Shown here: positions 18,421-26,572 of the stretch, in pieces
How positions within the stretch are numbered: the first letter of the stretch is position 1
How the letters are laid out: the number at the start of each line of letters is the position of its first letter
Source of the DNA: Flavobacteriales bacterium
GTDB lineage: Bacteria; Bacteroidota; Bacteroidia; Flavobacteriales_F; PHOS-HE28
DNA: 64,000 nucleotides
Assembly (NCBI GenBank): GCA_016703005.1
Contig: JADJCX010000010.1
Span: 68,474-132,473 of the forward strand
Direction of reading: 5' to 3'
Made by a program: the position numbers and the translations under genes
Notes under the pieces: model-generated
What the model was told of the DNA's origin: nothing
Database searches by the model: none
The model's input: only the letters and a program-made list of their open reading frames with translations

Positions 18421-19191
18421 TCACTTCACACCCTTGCGCCAGCGGCCCGTGAGGTACTGTAGGAGTGTCGGGTGGTGCCACAACCTGCTGTCCATTTCCC
18501 GCCGGTGGCCATTGAACTTGCCGTCCGCATGATCATGCAATGCGGCCGTGAGGAGTTCTATCCCTTTGGCCAGTTGTAGCAATGGGTACGTGGTGAAATT
18601 GTCGGCTGGGGCATGGGGCACATGCGCCTGCGCGATGACCCCTCCGGTATCGATGCCCTTATCCACCAAGTGAACGGTAACACCTGCATTCGCTGCATCG
18701 TCGTTCATCAACGCCCAATACAAACCATGGATACCGCGGTAACGAGGTGTGATACCGGCGTGGATGTTTAGGAATGGAACATCCACCGCTGAAAGCAATT
18801 GATGACGGATCACCCGGGTGCCGCTCACCACGACAACATCGGGCCGCAGGCCCTGCAATGCTGCAATGGTCGACTCATCGTTCACGGACGTCACATGGGT
18901 CACCCCTGTCTCCGGCAGTGCACCTTCGTTGAGGCCATGTGAACGCAGGATCTCATTGCGACGCTTGGCCGATGTCCATTTCAGGATGGGCACCACAGCG
19001 AGCAGAAAAAAGACCTGGCCGGTTGTTTTCATCCAACCGATGCGTGCCGCGCGCCGCTTCAGCAACTGCCACTTGTCCTGCGGCCCTTCCATGATCACAC
19101 CAGCGAGTTGAAAGTGCGATCGCAAGCTGTGTACGAGGATGTTCGAAGGTGCGCCCGGCCCGGCCAGGACAACGATCCGTTGTTCAGCCAT
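18421..19191 (-). CDS. Formyltransferase family protein (sugar or amino-sugar N-formylation likely)
   Basis: A 256-residue protein with the formyltransferase catalytic core, which uses 10-formyltetrahydrofolate. The catalytic triad is visible as N and H in F-L-N-I-H-A-G-I-T-P-R-Y-R-G and D in V-D-K-G-I-D-T-G-G. It lacks the C-terminal tRNA-binding domain of methionyl-tRNA formyltransferase and has an unusual N-terminal part with a hydrophobic stretch (VFFLLAVVPIL, about residues 60-70). It overlaps the upstream polysaccharide deacetylase by eight bases. Length and context favour formylation of a nucleotide sugar for surface glycan over tRNA. Confidence 0.82.
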   Translation of the reverse strand: MAEQRIVVLAGPGAPSNILVHSLRSHFQLAGVIMEGPQDKWQLLKRRAARIGWMKTTGQVFFLLAVVPILKWTSAKRRNEILRSHGLNEGALPETGVTHVTSVNDESTIAALQGLRPDVVVVSGTRVIRHQLLSAVDVPFLNIHAGITPRYRGIHGLYWALMNDDAANAGVTVHLVDKGIDTGGVIAQAHVPHAPADNFTTYPLLQLAKGIELLTAALHDHADGKFNGHRREMDSRLWHHPTLLQYLTGRWRKGVK

Positions 19192-20176
19192 TGCCCTGCT
19201 GGCGTTGGGTCCGTTCGGCTAGTTGGAGCATGGTCTCGTTCCGCATCCCGTAGACTGCTTTCAACTTGGAAAAATGTTGAAGCAGTTTTCGGAGTACGGC
19301 CAAATTTTCGGTTTGACGCACTCCGAAGTTGTGTGGATGCCACCACAGATGAAAGACACCGCCGGTAGTGGCAGCATGTGTCATGCTCTTCCTCATGCGC
19401 TGAAGCCGCAATGGGTCGAGCAGGCGCAGTGCGGGAGAGTACGGCCGCAGGAAACGACTTGCGGGAACGTTTACCATTGAGCCGGAAGAGTTGTTCACCT
19501 GCGGTGTGTGATGTCCCGTGATGTTGATGTAATGATCGGCCAGCCGTACTGCACGCCGCAGCAATGTCAACTCGCTCCCGGGTACAGGTCGGTGCACCCA
19601 GTGCGCCTCGTTGCCTCGGTAACAGATGATCCCGTGTTTCCGACATACGGCGAGGTATGCCTCGCTGAACTGGTTGCGCGGGAATACGATGCTCTTCAAC
19701 GAGATGCCGGACGTGCGTGCGATGGAAACCGCTGCGGCCAGATCCGCATCGAATTCATCAACGCTCTGTCCGGGCTCCAGGCAGTAGTAGTGCGAGAAGG
19801 TGTGCGTGCCGATCTCGTGTTGCGGATAGCGTTTCAGTACCTCGATCAATGCAGGGGCGAAGTGGTAAGGGTCATCGGTCTCGTCCTTCCCCACCTGCTT
19901 GAAATGACCATTGAAAGGGGAGAGGTGTGCATCGGTGTAAAGCGGCTCTCTTGCCGGTGACGCCGATTTCATCTCCTCCTTGTCCCGCGCGAAGAGCAGA
20001 CCCACGGTGGCGAATGTGGCGGCAATGTCGAACTCCTCGAAGAGCTCAAGTGTCGCCGGTAAAGCGGTCCGCACCCCAAGAATATTCGGCCCGTAGTCGT
20101 CGATCGTCCTATGGTCCCGCACGCCCCACATCAACTCGAAGTCGATGGAAATGACGCGCGTACCGGGAGTGTTCAC
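19184..20176 (-). CDS. Polysaccharide deacetylase family protein
   Basis: A 330-residue NodB-fold protein, probably an amide deacetylase of an amino sugar. The zinc His motif appears as E-I-G-T-H-T-F-S-H-Y-Y-C (H-x-x-x-H). The usual first-motif Asp pair is represented by I-S-I-D-F-E, and W-W-H-P-H-N near the C terminus supplies the late His. No signal peptide is evident, so it may act on a cytoplasmic nucleotide- or lipid-linked sugar. First gene of a three-gene minus-strand unit with a formyltransferase and an LTA-synthase-like transferase. Confidence 0.85.
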   Translation of the reverse strand: MNTPGTRVISIDFELMWGVRDHRTIDDYGPNILGVRTALPATLELFEEFDIAATFATVGLLFARDKEEMKSASPAREPLYTDAHLSPFNGHFKQVGKDETDDPYHFAPALIEVLKRYPQHEIGTHTFSHYYCLEPGQSVDEFDADLAAAVSIARTSGISLKSIVFPRNQFSEAYLAVCRKHGIICYRGNEAHWVHRPVPGSELTLLRRAVRLADHYINITGHHTPQVNNSSGSMVNVPASRFLRPYSPALRLLDPLRLQRMRKSMTHAATTGGVFHLWWHPHNFGVRQTENLAVLRKLLQHFSKLKAVYGMRNETMLQLAERTQRQQGNG

Positions 20177-20198
20177 GTGCTGATATTGAGCGCCGCGC

Positions 20199-20206
20199 CG
20201 AAAGTA
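20199..20206 (-). promoter_or_regulatory. Probable -7 promoter box (TACTTTCG)
   Basis: Minus-strand TACTTTCG lies 22 bases upstream of the deacetylase ATG, in the 88-base divergent gap shared with miaE. Confidence 0.5.
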
Positions 20207-20243
20207 GCGCGGGCCTCAGGCTGCCAGCGTCGTGGAGGACGTA

Positions 20244-20251
20244 CATCTTTG
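20244..20251 (+). promoter_or_regulatory. Probable -7 promoter box for miaE-cinA (CATCTTTG)
   Basis: CATCTTTGCCG is 13 bases before the ATG at 20265. The same eleven bases precede the cysteine desulfurase start at 36612. Confidence 0.45.
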
Positions 20252-20264
20252 CCGCCCATTCCAC

Positions 20265-20846
20265 ATGCTCAACCTGCAATTGCCGACCGATCCGCGATGG
20301 GTGCAACTCGTCGAAAGCGACCTGCATCAGGTTATGGTGGATCATGCGTGGTGCGAACACAAGGCGGCCAGCAATGCCATGTCCATTATTGTGCGTTTTC
20401 CTGAGCACACCACCATGGTGCAGGAATTGACGCGCATCGCCCGCGAGGAAATGGAACATTTTGCCATGGTGGTGGAGCGTATTGAAGCGCGTGGATGGCA
20501 GCTATCGCCGGAACGGAAAGACAACTATGTCAACGACCTGCTCACGTTCGTGCGCAAGGATGGAGCTCGTGAGGAACGCTTGGTTGACCGATTGCTCTTC
20601 AGTGCGATGATCGAAGCCAGAAGCTGCGAACGCTTCAAGCTTTTGAGTGAGAAAGCCAGCGATCCCGAACTCCGTGGATTTTACCGCGACTTGATGGAAA
20701 GTGAAGCGGGTCATTATGCCACCTTCATCGGTCATGCGCGCAGTGTTGCGCCGCGCATGGATGTCGATGCCCGCTGGCGCGAGTTCTTGGCGTTCGAGGC
20801 GAAAGTGATCGCCGGCTATGGCCGTAACCCTACGATCCATGGCTGA
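20265..20846 (+). CDS. miaE: tRNA 2-methylthio-N6-isopentenyl adenosine hydroxylase
   Basis: A 193-residue ferritin-like di-iron enzyme that hydroxylates the isopentenyl group of ms2i6A37 in tRNA. The four-helix iron-binding pattern is visible: E-H-K-A in DHAWCEHKAASNAM, E-E-M-E-H-F in the second helix, E-A-R-S-C-E-R in the third and E-S-E-A-G-H-Y in the fourth. The start MLNLQLPTDPRW at 20265 fits family N termini better than the in-frame GTG/ATG codons just upstream. It overlaps cinA by eight bases, so the two are co-translated. Confidence 0.92.
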   Translation: MLNLQLPTDPRWVQLVESDLHQVMVDHAWCEHKAASNAMSIIVRFPEHTTMVQELTRIAREEMEHFAMVVERIEARGWQLSPERKDNYVNDLLTFVRKDGAREERLVDRLLFSAMIEARSCERFKLLSEKASDPELRGFYRDLMESEAGHYATFIGHARSVAPRMDVDARWREFLAFEAKVIAGYGRNPTIHG

Positions 20847-22110
20847 AAAAACTGAGGTCACAGCTGAGATCATCAGCATCGGCGATGAACTGCTTATCGG
20901 GCAGACCATCAATACCAACGCTGCGTGGCTTGGTGAGCAACTTGGCCTGATCGGTATCCGCCCGGTGCGTACACGCGTGATCGGCGATGACAAAGTCGTG
21001 ATCATGGAAGCGTTGCGCACCTGCGTTGCCGATGTGGTGCTGATCACCGGCGGCCTCGGCCCTACCAAGGACGATATCACCAAACACACTTTGTGCGAGT
21101 TTTTCAGTGTTGGGTTGAAGCGCGACCAACAGGTGGAACGACATATCGAAGCACTGTTCGCCAGTATGGGCCGCGATCCGAAGACCCTGCAGGAGGTGAA
21201 CCGCGCGCAGGCGGATCTGCCGGAGAATTGCACGCCGGTGCCGAACTCACGCGGTACGGCCAGCGGCATGTGGTTCGAGCACAACGGTCGCATCATGCTC
21301 AGTATGCCCGGGGTGCCCTATGAAATGAAGGGTATCATGACCGAATTCGCGCTGGCCATGTTACGCGACCACTTCAAACCCCCGGTCATCGTTCACCGTA
21401 CCATTCTCACGGCCGGGCTCGGTGAAAGCCTTTTGGCCGAGCGCATCGCTGCTTGGGAGGATGGCTTGGGTCCACATGCCATCAAATTGGCCTACCTGCC
21501 TTCCCCTGGTGTGGTGAAACTTCGGCTTAGCACCTATGCCAATACCGATGCGCAAGCAGCAAAGGCGCTAGTAGACCGGAAAGCCGATATGCTTTACAAG
21601 CAGATCCCAGAACTGATCTTCGGGGAAGGGGAGCAGACGTTGGAGCAGGTGGTCGGGCAGCAATTGAAAACCCGGAACCAGACCTTGGCGCTGGCCGAGA
21701 GTTGTACGGGCGGCTTTCTGAGCCATCTGATCACCTCCGTCCCAGGCAGCTCGGCCTATTACATCGGTGGGGTGGTGAGTTATGCCAATGCCGTGAAGAT
21801 GGAGGAACTCGGTATACCAAGCGATATGCTCGATATGAACGGTGCCGTCAGTCAGCCTGTGGCCGAACGGATGGCGCAGGGGGTACGCACCGCGTTGCGC
21901 AGCGACTGGGCCATTGCCACCACCGGTATCGCCGGACCCGACGGGGGCACGCCGGACAAGCCCGTAGGAACGGTTTGGGTGGCGGTTGCCGGACCCAACG
22001 GAGTGGTATCGCGCTTGGGGAATTTCCCGGGTACGCGGGACCTCGTGATCGAACGCGCCGCCATGAGCGGATTGAACATGCTCCGGAAGCAACTGGCCTG
22101 GGCGCATTGA
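20839..22110 (+). CDS. cinA: CinA family protein (MoCF-like domain plus nicotinamide-nucleotide amidase domain)
   Basis: A 423-residue two-domain protein. Residues about 8-175 are the MoCF/COG1058 domain (IISIGDELLIGQTINTNA, TGGLGPTKDD), which in other CinA proteins hydrolyses ADP-ribose-type nucleotides. Residues about 265-415 are the amidase domain that turns NMN into nicotinate mononucleotide, shown by LAESCTGGFLSHLIT, the G-S-S-A-Y-Y-I-G-G-V-V-S-Y-A-N segment and TTGIAGPDGGTPDKPVG. The name competence/damage-inducible protein is historical. The start at 20839 lies inside the 3' end of miaE. Confidence 0.94.
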   Translation: MAEKTEVTAEIISIGDELLIGQTINTNAAWLGEQLGLIGIRPVRTRVIGDDKVVIMEALRTCVADVVLITGGLGPTKDDITKHTLCEFFSVGLKRDQQVERHIEALFASMGRDPKTLQEVNRAQADLPENCTPVPNSRGTASGMWFEHNGRIMLSMPGVPYEMKGIMTEFALAMLRDHFKPPVIVHRTILTAGLGESLLAERIAAWEDGLGPHAIKLAYLPSPGVVKLRLSTYANTDAQAAKALVDRKADMLYKQIPELIFGEGEQTLEQVVGQQLKTRNQTLALAESCTGGFLSHLITSVPGSSAYYIGGVVSYANAVKMEELGIPSDMLDMNGAVSQPVAERMAQGVRTALRSDWAIATTGIAGPDGGTPDKPVGTVWVAVAGPNGVVSRLGNFPGTRDLVIERAAMSGLNMLRKQLAWAH

Positions 22111-22140
22111 GCGACTTGTCCAAGGGTTTTGGCCAACCAG

Positions 22141-22170
22141 TTTGCCAAGACCCAACTTCTCTTACTTTCG
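22141..22170 (+). promoter_or_regulatory. Promoter of the rpmB-ftsY cluster (-33 TTTG, -7 TACTTTCG)
   Basis: This is the clearest complete promoter in the window: TTTG at 22141-22144, an 18-base spacer and TACTTTCG at 22163-22170, with the rpmB ATG 19 bases further on. Confidence 0.65.
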
Positions 22171-22189
22171 CCGCCCAATTCGACGAGCC

Positions 22190-22426
22190 ATGAGCAAAGT
22201 GTGCCAGATCACCGGCAAGCATGTGATCACCGGGAACAAGGTGAGCCACTCCAACATCAAGACCCGCCGCACTTGGGCCCCGAACCTGCAGGACCGCCGG
22301 TTCTGGAACGAGGAGGAGAAGAGCTGGGTGAACCTGCGTGTCAGCACCAATGGTCTTCGCACCATTACCAAGATCGGCTTGCCCGAGGCCTTGAAACGCG
22401 CCCGTGCTAAGGGCTTCTTGAAATAA
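22190..22426 (+). CDS. rpmB: 50S ribosomal protein L28
   Basis: A 78-residue ribosomal protein with the family start MSKVCQITGKHV, followed by G-N-K-V-S-H-S-N-I-K-T-R-R and the C-terminal V-S-T-N-G-L-R-T-I-T-K-I-G. The start at 22190 is fixed by the conserved N terminus; a longer in-frame start is rejected. It lacks extra zinc-binding Cys pairs. First gene of the conserved rpmB-rpmG-DUF4295-ftsY cluster of Bacteroidota. Confidence 0.97.
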   Translation: MSKVCQITGKHVITGNKVSHSNIKTRRTWAPNLQDRRFWNEEEKSWVNLRVSTNGLRTITKIGLPEALKRARAKGFLK

Positions 22427-22448
22427 ACCACTAGAACATCCCTGAGCC

Positions 22449-22631
22449 ATGGCCAAGAAGGGCAACCGCGTGCAAGTGATCCTGGAGTGTACCGAGCATA
22501 AGAACTCGGGCCAGGCTGGAACGAGCCGTTACATCACCACCAAGAACCGCAAGAACACCACCGAGCGCATGGAGTTGAAGAAATACAACCCCATCCTTCG
22601 CAAGATGACCGTTCACAAAGAGATCAAGTAA
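22449..22631 (+). CDS. rpmG: 50S ribosomal protein L33
   Basis: A 60-residue ribosomal protein starting MAKKGNRVQVILECTEHKN and ending with the typical LKKYNPILRKMTVHKEIK. It has only one Cys, so it is the zinc-free form. It lies 22 bases after rpmB and three bases before the DUF4295 gene. Confidence 0.97.
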   Translation: MAKKGNRVQVILECTEHKNSGQAGTSRYITTKNRKNTTERMELKKYNPILRKMTVHKEIK

Positions 22632-22634
22632 GCC

Positions 22635-22790
22635 ATGGCAAAGAAGACCGTTGCAACCCTGAAGAAGGCGGACGCCAAGGTGTTCGTTAAAGTGATCCGC
22701 ATGGTACGGAACGAGAAAACCGGTGGCTACCAGTTCCACGAGCAGATCATGGCCGGCGAAGAAGTCGATAAGGCTATCGCGAAGAAGTGA
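22635..22790 (+). CDS. DUF4295 family small basic protein
   Basis: A 51-residue basic protein, MAKKTVATLKKADAKVF at the start and DKAIAKK at the end. In Bacteroidota a DUF4295 gene is typically found at this exact position between rpmG and ftsY, so context and composition agree. The function is unknown; size, charge and neighbours suggest a ribosome-associated role. It starts three bases after the rpmG stop. Confidence 0.88.
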   Translation: MAKKTVATLKKADAKVFVKVIRMVRNEKTGGYQFHEQIMAGEEVDKAIAKK

Positions 22791-22810
22791 TCTTCACACA
22801 CCTCATTGGC

Positions 22811-22840
22811 GAAAAGGCCCCGACCCGTCGGGGCCTTTTC
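22811..22840 (+). terminator. Hairpin between the ribosomal genes and ftsY
   Basis: A perfect 13-base stem (GAAAAGGCCCCGA and its complement) with a 4-base loop CCCG, ending CCTTTTC. There is no long T run after it. It lies 12 bases before the ftsY start, so it may attenuate rather than stop read-through into ftsY. Confidence 0.7.
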
Positions 22841-22852
22841 GGGCATTAGGCC

Positions 22853-23809
22853 ATGGCATTGTTCGGTCTTTTCAAGAAGGAACCCTTGGACGTCGAGGGC
22901 AAAAAGGTCCTTGACAAGGGGCTCGAGCGCTCGCGCACCGGCTTCTTCGCCAAGCTGAAGCTCGCCGTTGCAGGCAAGAGCAGTGTTGACGACGATGTAC
23001 TCGATGAACTCGAGGGCATCCTGGTACAGAGCGATGTTGGTGTGGACACCACATTGCGCATCATCAAGCGCATTCAGGCGCGCGTGGCCCGCGACAAGTA
23101 CGTTGGTACCGATCAGCTCAATAGCCTCCTGCGTGAGGAGATCGCTGCGCTGATGCGCGATCCGGAAGGTCCGGGCTTCAACCTCCCCAAGAGCGACCAG
23201 CCCCACGTGATCATGGTGGTGGGGGTGAATGGTGTTGGCAAGACCACTACCATCGGCAAGCTGGCCCATGCCTACAAGAAGGCAGGGCAAAGCGTGCTGC
23301 TAGGCGCAGCCGATACGTTCCGGGCAGCAGCCGTGGATCAACTGCGCATTTGGAGCGAACGAGTGGGCGTGCCCATTGTCCAACAAGGCATGGGGGCCGA
23401 CCCCGCCGCTGTGGCCTTCGATAGCGTAGAGAGCGCGAAAGCGAAGGGTACGAACGTGGTCATCATCGATACTGCCGGTCGCCTCCACAACAAAGTGAAC
23501 CTGATGGCCGAACTCACCAAAGTGCGCAGCGTCATGCAAAAGGTGGTTCCCGGCGCACCGCACGAGGTACTGTTGGTCTTGGATGCTTCAACAGGCCAGA
23601 ATGCATTCGAACAGGCCAAGGCGTTCACCGCGGCCACGAACGTCACCGGATTGGTGCTGACGAAGTTGGACGGTACGGCCAAGGGGGGCGTCGCTATCGG
23701 GATCAGCGAGCAGTTCCAGGTGCCGATAAAGTACTTGGGTGTTGGGGAGGGCATCGAACACCTTCAGGTGTTCGATAAGAACGCCTTCACGGAGGCGTTA
23801 TTCAAGTAG
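22853..23809 (+). CDS. ftsY: Signal recognition particle receptor FtsY
   Basis: A 318-residue SRP-type GTPase that docks ribosome-SRP complexes at the inner membrane. The N-terminal helical domain (about 1-110) is short and lacks the long acidic extension of enteric FtsY. The GTPase motifs are GVNGVGKTTTIGK (G1), D-T-F-R-A-A-A-V-D-Q-L, D-T-A-G-R-L-H-N (G3), T-K-L-D-G-T-A-K-G-G (G4) and the closing G-V-G-E-G-I-E-H-L-Q-V-F. It follows the rpmB-rpmG-DUF4295 genes. Confidence 0.96.
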   Translation: MALFGLFKKEPLDVEGKKVLDKGLERSRTGFFAKLKLAVAGKSSVDDDVLDELEGILVQSDVGVDTTLRIIKRIQARVARDKYVGTDQLNSLLREEIAALMRDPEGPGFNLPKSDQPHVIMVVGVNGVGKTTTIGKLAHAYKKAGQSVLLGAADTFRAAAVDQLRIWSERVGVPIVQQGMGADPAAVAFDSVESAKAKGTNVVIIDTAGRLHNKVNLMAELTKVRSVMQKVVPGAPHEVLLVLDASTGQNAFEQAKAFTAATNVTGLVLTKLDGTAKGGVAIGISEQFQVPIKYLGVGEGIEHLQVFDKNAFTEALFK

Positions 23810-23830
23810 ATCTGAACCGGTAACTGGTGA

Positions 23831-24241
23831 TCAGCTGGCCATGCGTTCGCCGGGACGCTGGTCTACGGGAACGCGTTCCACTTCGAACTGGGCACCCAGC
23901 AGGTCCATGTACATCTCGGCCGATTCGATCATGAACTCGTCGTCCTCTTCCACGCACCAACGGATAACCGCTTTGGGTCCTATGGCACCGTTCTCCACGA
24001 TGCGTTTGAGCAAGAGGAAGATCGCCTTGAGCGAAGTGGAGTTGAAGTAGGAAAGCTGGAATCTGAACAGTTGTCCATCTGCCATGTGCGGCAAGTTGGC
24101 ATCCAGCCAATCGTAAACCGGTTGATAGAATTCTGTCGCATTCTCCGGCACGGAGATCCCGGTCATCTCGAATCGGCCAGCTTGCGGCTCGAACCAGATG
24201 GAGGGCGTATTACGCGTCGGTGGAAGGATCAGCGAGGTCAT
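23831..24241 (-). CDS. siaC: SiaC-like regulatory phosphoprotein (DUF1987)
   Basis: A 136-residue protein of the SiaC/DUF1987 family. The family signature is present: R-N-T-P-S-I-W-F near the start, G-I-S-V-P-E-N-A-T-E-F-Y, and Y-F-N-S-T-S-L-K, where the Thr/Ser is the expected phosphorylation site. In Pseudomonas SiaC is phosphorylated by the kinase SiaB and controls a diguanylate cyclase; in this lineage the target is unknown. It starts 12 bases after the siaB-like stop, so the pair forms an operon. Confidence 0.87.
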   Translation of the reverse strand: MTSLILPPTRNTPSIWFEPQAGRFEMTGISVPENATEFYQPVYDWLDANLPHMADGQLFRFQLSYFNSTSLKAIFLLLKRIVENGAIGPKAVIRWCVEEDDEFMIESAEMYMDLLGAQFEVERVPVDQRPGERMAS

Positions 24242-24253
24242 GATCGACAGGGT

Positions 24254-24736
24254 TCAGCTCAATGGGGCAGCAACACGGCTGGTGCATACGAATTCACCGG
24301 CTTCTGTAACGTGGCAGCTCGCCTCCAGTTTGCTGCCGGTCTTCTTCGCGATCTGCAGCATGCCGAGACCTGCACCGCCTTTCGCACCGAATTGTTCATT
24401 CGTCAGTTGCGCGCGGAACGCGGCAGTGACCTGCTCTGGCGACATGGCATTGATGTCCTTTACGGTCTGTATAAGGCGCTCGGCGTCTTCACGGGCGGCG
24501 CGGTTGCGGATCAGTACCACAAGGTCATTGCCTTCTATGCGCCATTCAAAAGACACTTCACCCGCACTGTTATAGCGCTGGGCGTTGTCCAATAGCTCGA
24601 GGGCAATTCCGCATAGCTTCTTCAGGTCGTTTCGTTGGCCAAGGTTGGCGAGGCTTACAACCTTCAGAAGGTCCAGCAGTTGAATGCGGACCTCCGAACT
24701 GAGTTGGCCTTCGTATTGGACGATGTTGTGTGTCAT
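24254..24736 (-). CDS. siaB: SiaB-like protein kinase (DUF6272, GHKL fold)
   Basis: A 160-residue kinase-like protein. The N-box region E-L-L-D-N-A-Q-R-Y-N and the glycine-rich G-A-K-G-G-A-G-L-G-M loop show a GHKL ATP-binding fold of the anti-sigma/SiaB type. The ATG at 24736 gives MTHNIVQYEGQLSSEVR; upstream in-frame sequence is antisense to rimO and is rejected. The partner phosphoprotein gene follows. No SiaA-type PP2C phosphatase or SiaD cyclase is present in the window. It is divergent from rimO with a 72-base gap. Confidence 0.83.
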   Translation of the reverse strand: MTHNIVQYEGQLSSEVRIQLLDLLKVVSLANLGQRNDLKKLCGIALELLDNAQRYNSAGEVSFEWRIEGNDLVVLIRNRAAREDAERLIQTVKDINAMSPEQVTAAFRAQLTNEQFGAKGGAGLGMLQIAKKTGSKLEASCHVTEAGEFVCTSRVAAPLS

Positions 24737-24792
24737 TGGAGCGGGCGTTGTAACGGAGCTCGGTCGAAAGAGGTTACCGGCCCCGGGATACG

Positions 24793-24800
24793 TTCCTTTG
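24793..24800 (+). promoter_or_regulatory. Possible -7 promoter box for rimO (TTCCTTTG)
   Basis: TTCCTTTG lies eight bases before the ATG at 24809 and keeps the TTTG half of the consensus. The predicted leader would be very short or absent. Confidence 0.4.
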
Positions 24801-24808
24801 TGGCCCGC

Positions 24809-26125
24809 ATGAAAGCCAAGACCCTCAAGCCCACCAAAGTCAATGTCGTTACCCTGGGCTGTTCCAAGAACACCTTCGATAGCGAGGTGATGATGGCCCA
24901 GCTCAAGGCCAACGGCATCAGCGTGGAGCACGAGAGCGAGAGCGGCGAGCACAACGTGGTGGTGATCAACACCTGCGGCTTCATCGAGAATGCCAAGCAG
25001 GAGAGCATCGATACCATTCTCAGTTACGCCAAGGCCAAGGATCAGGGCTTGGTGGAGAAGGTCTATGTAACGGGTTGCCTCAGCCAGCGGTACGGCGATG
25101 ACCTGAAAGCCGGGATCCCTCAAGTGGACGCTTGGTTCGGCACGCGCGACCTGCCGCGATTACTCAAAACCCTCAAAGCCGACTACAAGCACGAACTGGT
25201 AGGGGAGCGGTTGCTCACAACCCCGGTGCACTATGCCTATTTCAAGATCAGCGAAGGCTGCGATCGCAAATGCTCGTTCTGTGCCATACCACTAATGCGC
25301 GGTAAGCATGTGAGCACCCCGATGGAGCAGTTGGTGCTCAACGCCAAGAAGCTGGCGGCTGGGGGCACCAAAGAGCTGATCCTGATCGCTCAGGACCTTA
25401 CCTACTACGGGCTCGACATCTACAAGAAGCGCAACCTCAGCGAGCTGCTCTCCCGGTTGAGCGATGTGGAGGGCATCGAGTGGATACGCTTGCACTACGC
25501 CTTCCCGAGCGGTTTCCCCATGGAAGTGCTGGATGTGATCCGCGAACGCAAGAACATCTGCAACTACCTCGACATGCCCTTGCAGCACGGCAGCACCAAC
25601 ATGCTCACGCGTATGCGCCGGGGCATTACACAGGAGAAGACCGAACGCTTGGTCTCCGATATCCGCGATCGTGTGCCGGGCATTGCCATCCGCACCACAT
25701 TGATCGCCGGCTTCCCGGGCGAAACACAGGAAGACCATGAAGATGGCCTGCGCTGGATCGAACGCATGCGCTTCGACCGGCTCGGCTGCTTCTCTTATAG
25801 CCACGAAGAGGATACCCACGCCTTCACCATGGAGGACGATGTGCCCTTCGAGGTGAAGCAGCAGCGCGCCAACGAGATGATGGAACTGCAAGGCGGCATC
25901 AGCTTCGATCTCAACCAAGCCAAGATCGGCAGCACCTTCCGCGTGCTCGTGGACAAGGCCGAAGGCGGTTTCTACCACGCCCGCACCGAGCACGATTCAC
26001 CCGAGGTGGACAACGATGTGCTCATCCCCACGTCCGCCGGGCACCTGCGCATCGGGGATTTCGCCGAGGTGAAGATCACCGCAGCAAGGGAGCATGAGTT
26101 GGAGGCTGAAATTGCCTCCGAGTAG
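24809..26125 (+). CDS. rimO: Ribosomal protein S12 methylthiotransferase RimO
   Basis: A 438-residue radical SAM enzyme that adds a methylthio group to an Asp of ribosomal protein S12. The N-terminal domain carries the three Cys for the auxiliary cluster in TLGCSKN, NTCGF and VTGCLSQ. The radical SAM motif is C-D-R-K-C-S-F-C. Later landmarks are L-D-M-P-L-Q-H and R-T-T-L-I-A-G-F-P-G-E-T. The C-terminal TRAM domain covers about residues 370-438. The start at 24809 is fixed by the family N terminus. Confidence 0.96.
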   Translation: MKAKTLKPTKVNVVTLGCSKNTFDSEVMMAQLKANGISVEHESESGEHNVVVINTCGFIENAKQESIDTILSYAKAKDQGLVEKVYVTGCLSQRYGDDLKAGIPQVDAWFGTRDLPRLLKTLKADYKHELVGERLLTTPVHYAYFKISEGCDRKCSFCAIPLMRGKHVSTPMEQLVLNAKKLAAGGTKELILIAQDLTYYGLDIYKKRNLSELLSRLSDVEGIEWIRLHYAFPSGFPMEVLDVIRERKNICNYLDMPLQHGSTNMLTRMRRGITQEKTERLVSDIRDRVPGIAIRTTLIAGFPGETQEDHEDGLRWIERMRFDRLGCFSYSHEEDTHAFTMEDDVPFEVKQQRANEMMELQGGISFDLNQAKIGSTFRVLVDKAEGGFYHARTEHDSPEVDNDVLIPTSAGHLRIGDFAEVKITAAREHELEAEIASE

Positions 26126-26129
26126 ACGG

Positions 26130-26537
26130 TTACCAGCCAAACTCCTCAACCGTCCTCAAGAATTCCGGTGTCAACGGATATCCCGAATAGGATGGTATCA
26201 CCCCTGGCCATTTGCAGAAGGGACAGCGCGCACGTGCATGTGAACTGTCTACCTCGGTCAAAGACCAACTGGTGATTGAATCAGAAGGGAAAATCCGATA
26301 GCATCGCACGCATCCGCAACTGTCGCTCGCGAGGACGAGCGCTTTGTTGTTCCTGGTGGATCGACCAGCAGCATTCGCAAGGCTATCCATTAGGGATAGC
26401 GGCAGTTCCTTACAGATGGTGCTGGAGCTTGGATGAACGATCTCCACTTTTCGGATACGATCATCACCACAAGCAATCAGGACACACAACGACAGCGATG
26501 CAATCCACCAACCAAATCGCGCCATTAAGTTGCACAT
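26130..26537 (-). CDS. Hypothetical lipoprotein with paired Cys motifs
   Basis: A 135-residue protein that I do not recognise. From the ATG at 26537 (or 26525, four residues later) the protein begins with a lipoprotein-like signal ending VLIAC-G. The middle and C-terminal parts hold C-G-C-V-R-C and, about 30 residues later, C-P-F-C, a spacing that could bind a metal as a zinc ribbon. Its end is four bases from the convergent rimO stop. It is the last gene of a minus-strand run starting at 28571. Confidence 0.6.
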   Translation of the reverse strand: MCNLMARFGWWIASLSLCVLIACGDDRIRKVEIVHPSSSTICKELPLSLMDSLANAAGRSTRNNKALVLASDSCGCVRCYRIFPSDSITSWSLTEVDSSHARARCPFCKWPGVIPSYSGYPLTPEFLRTVEEFGW

Positions 26538-26572
26538 GACACGGAGTTCACCCAAGCCCAGCCCTAAGAACC

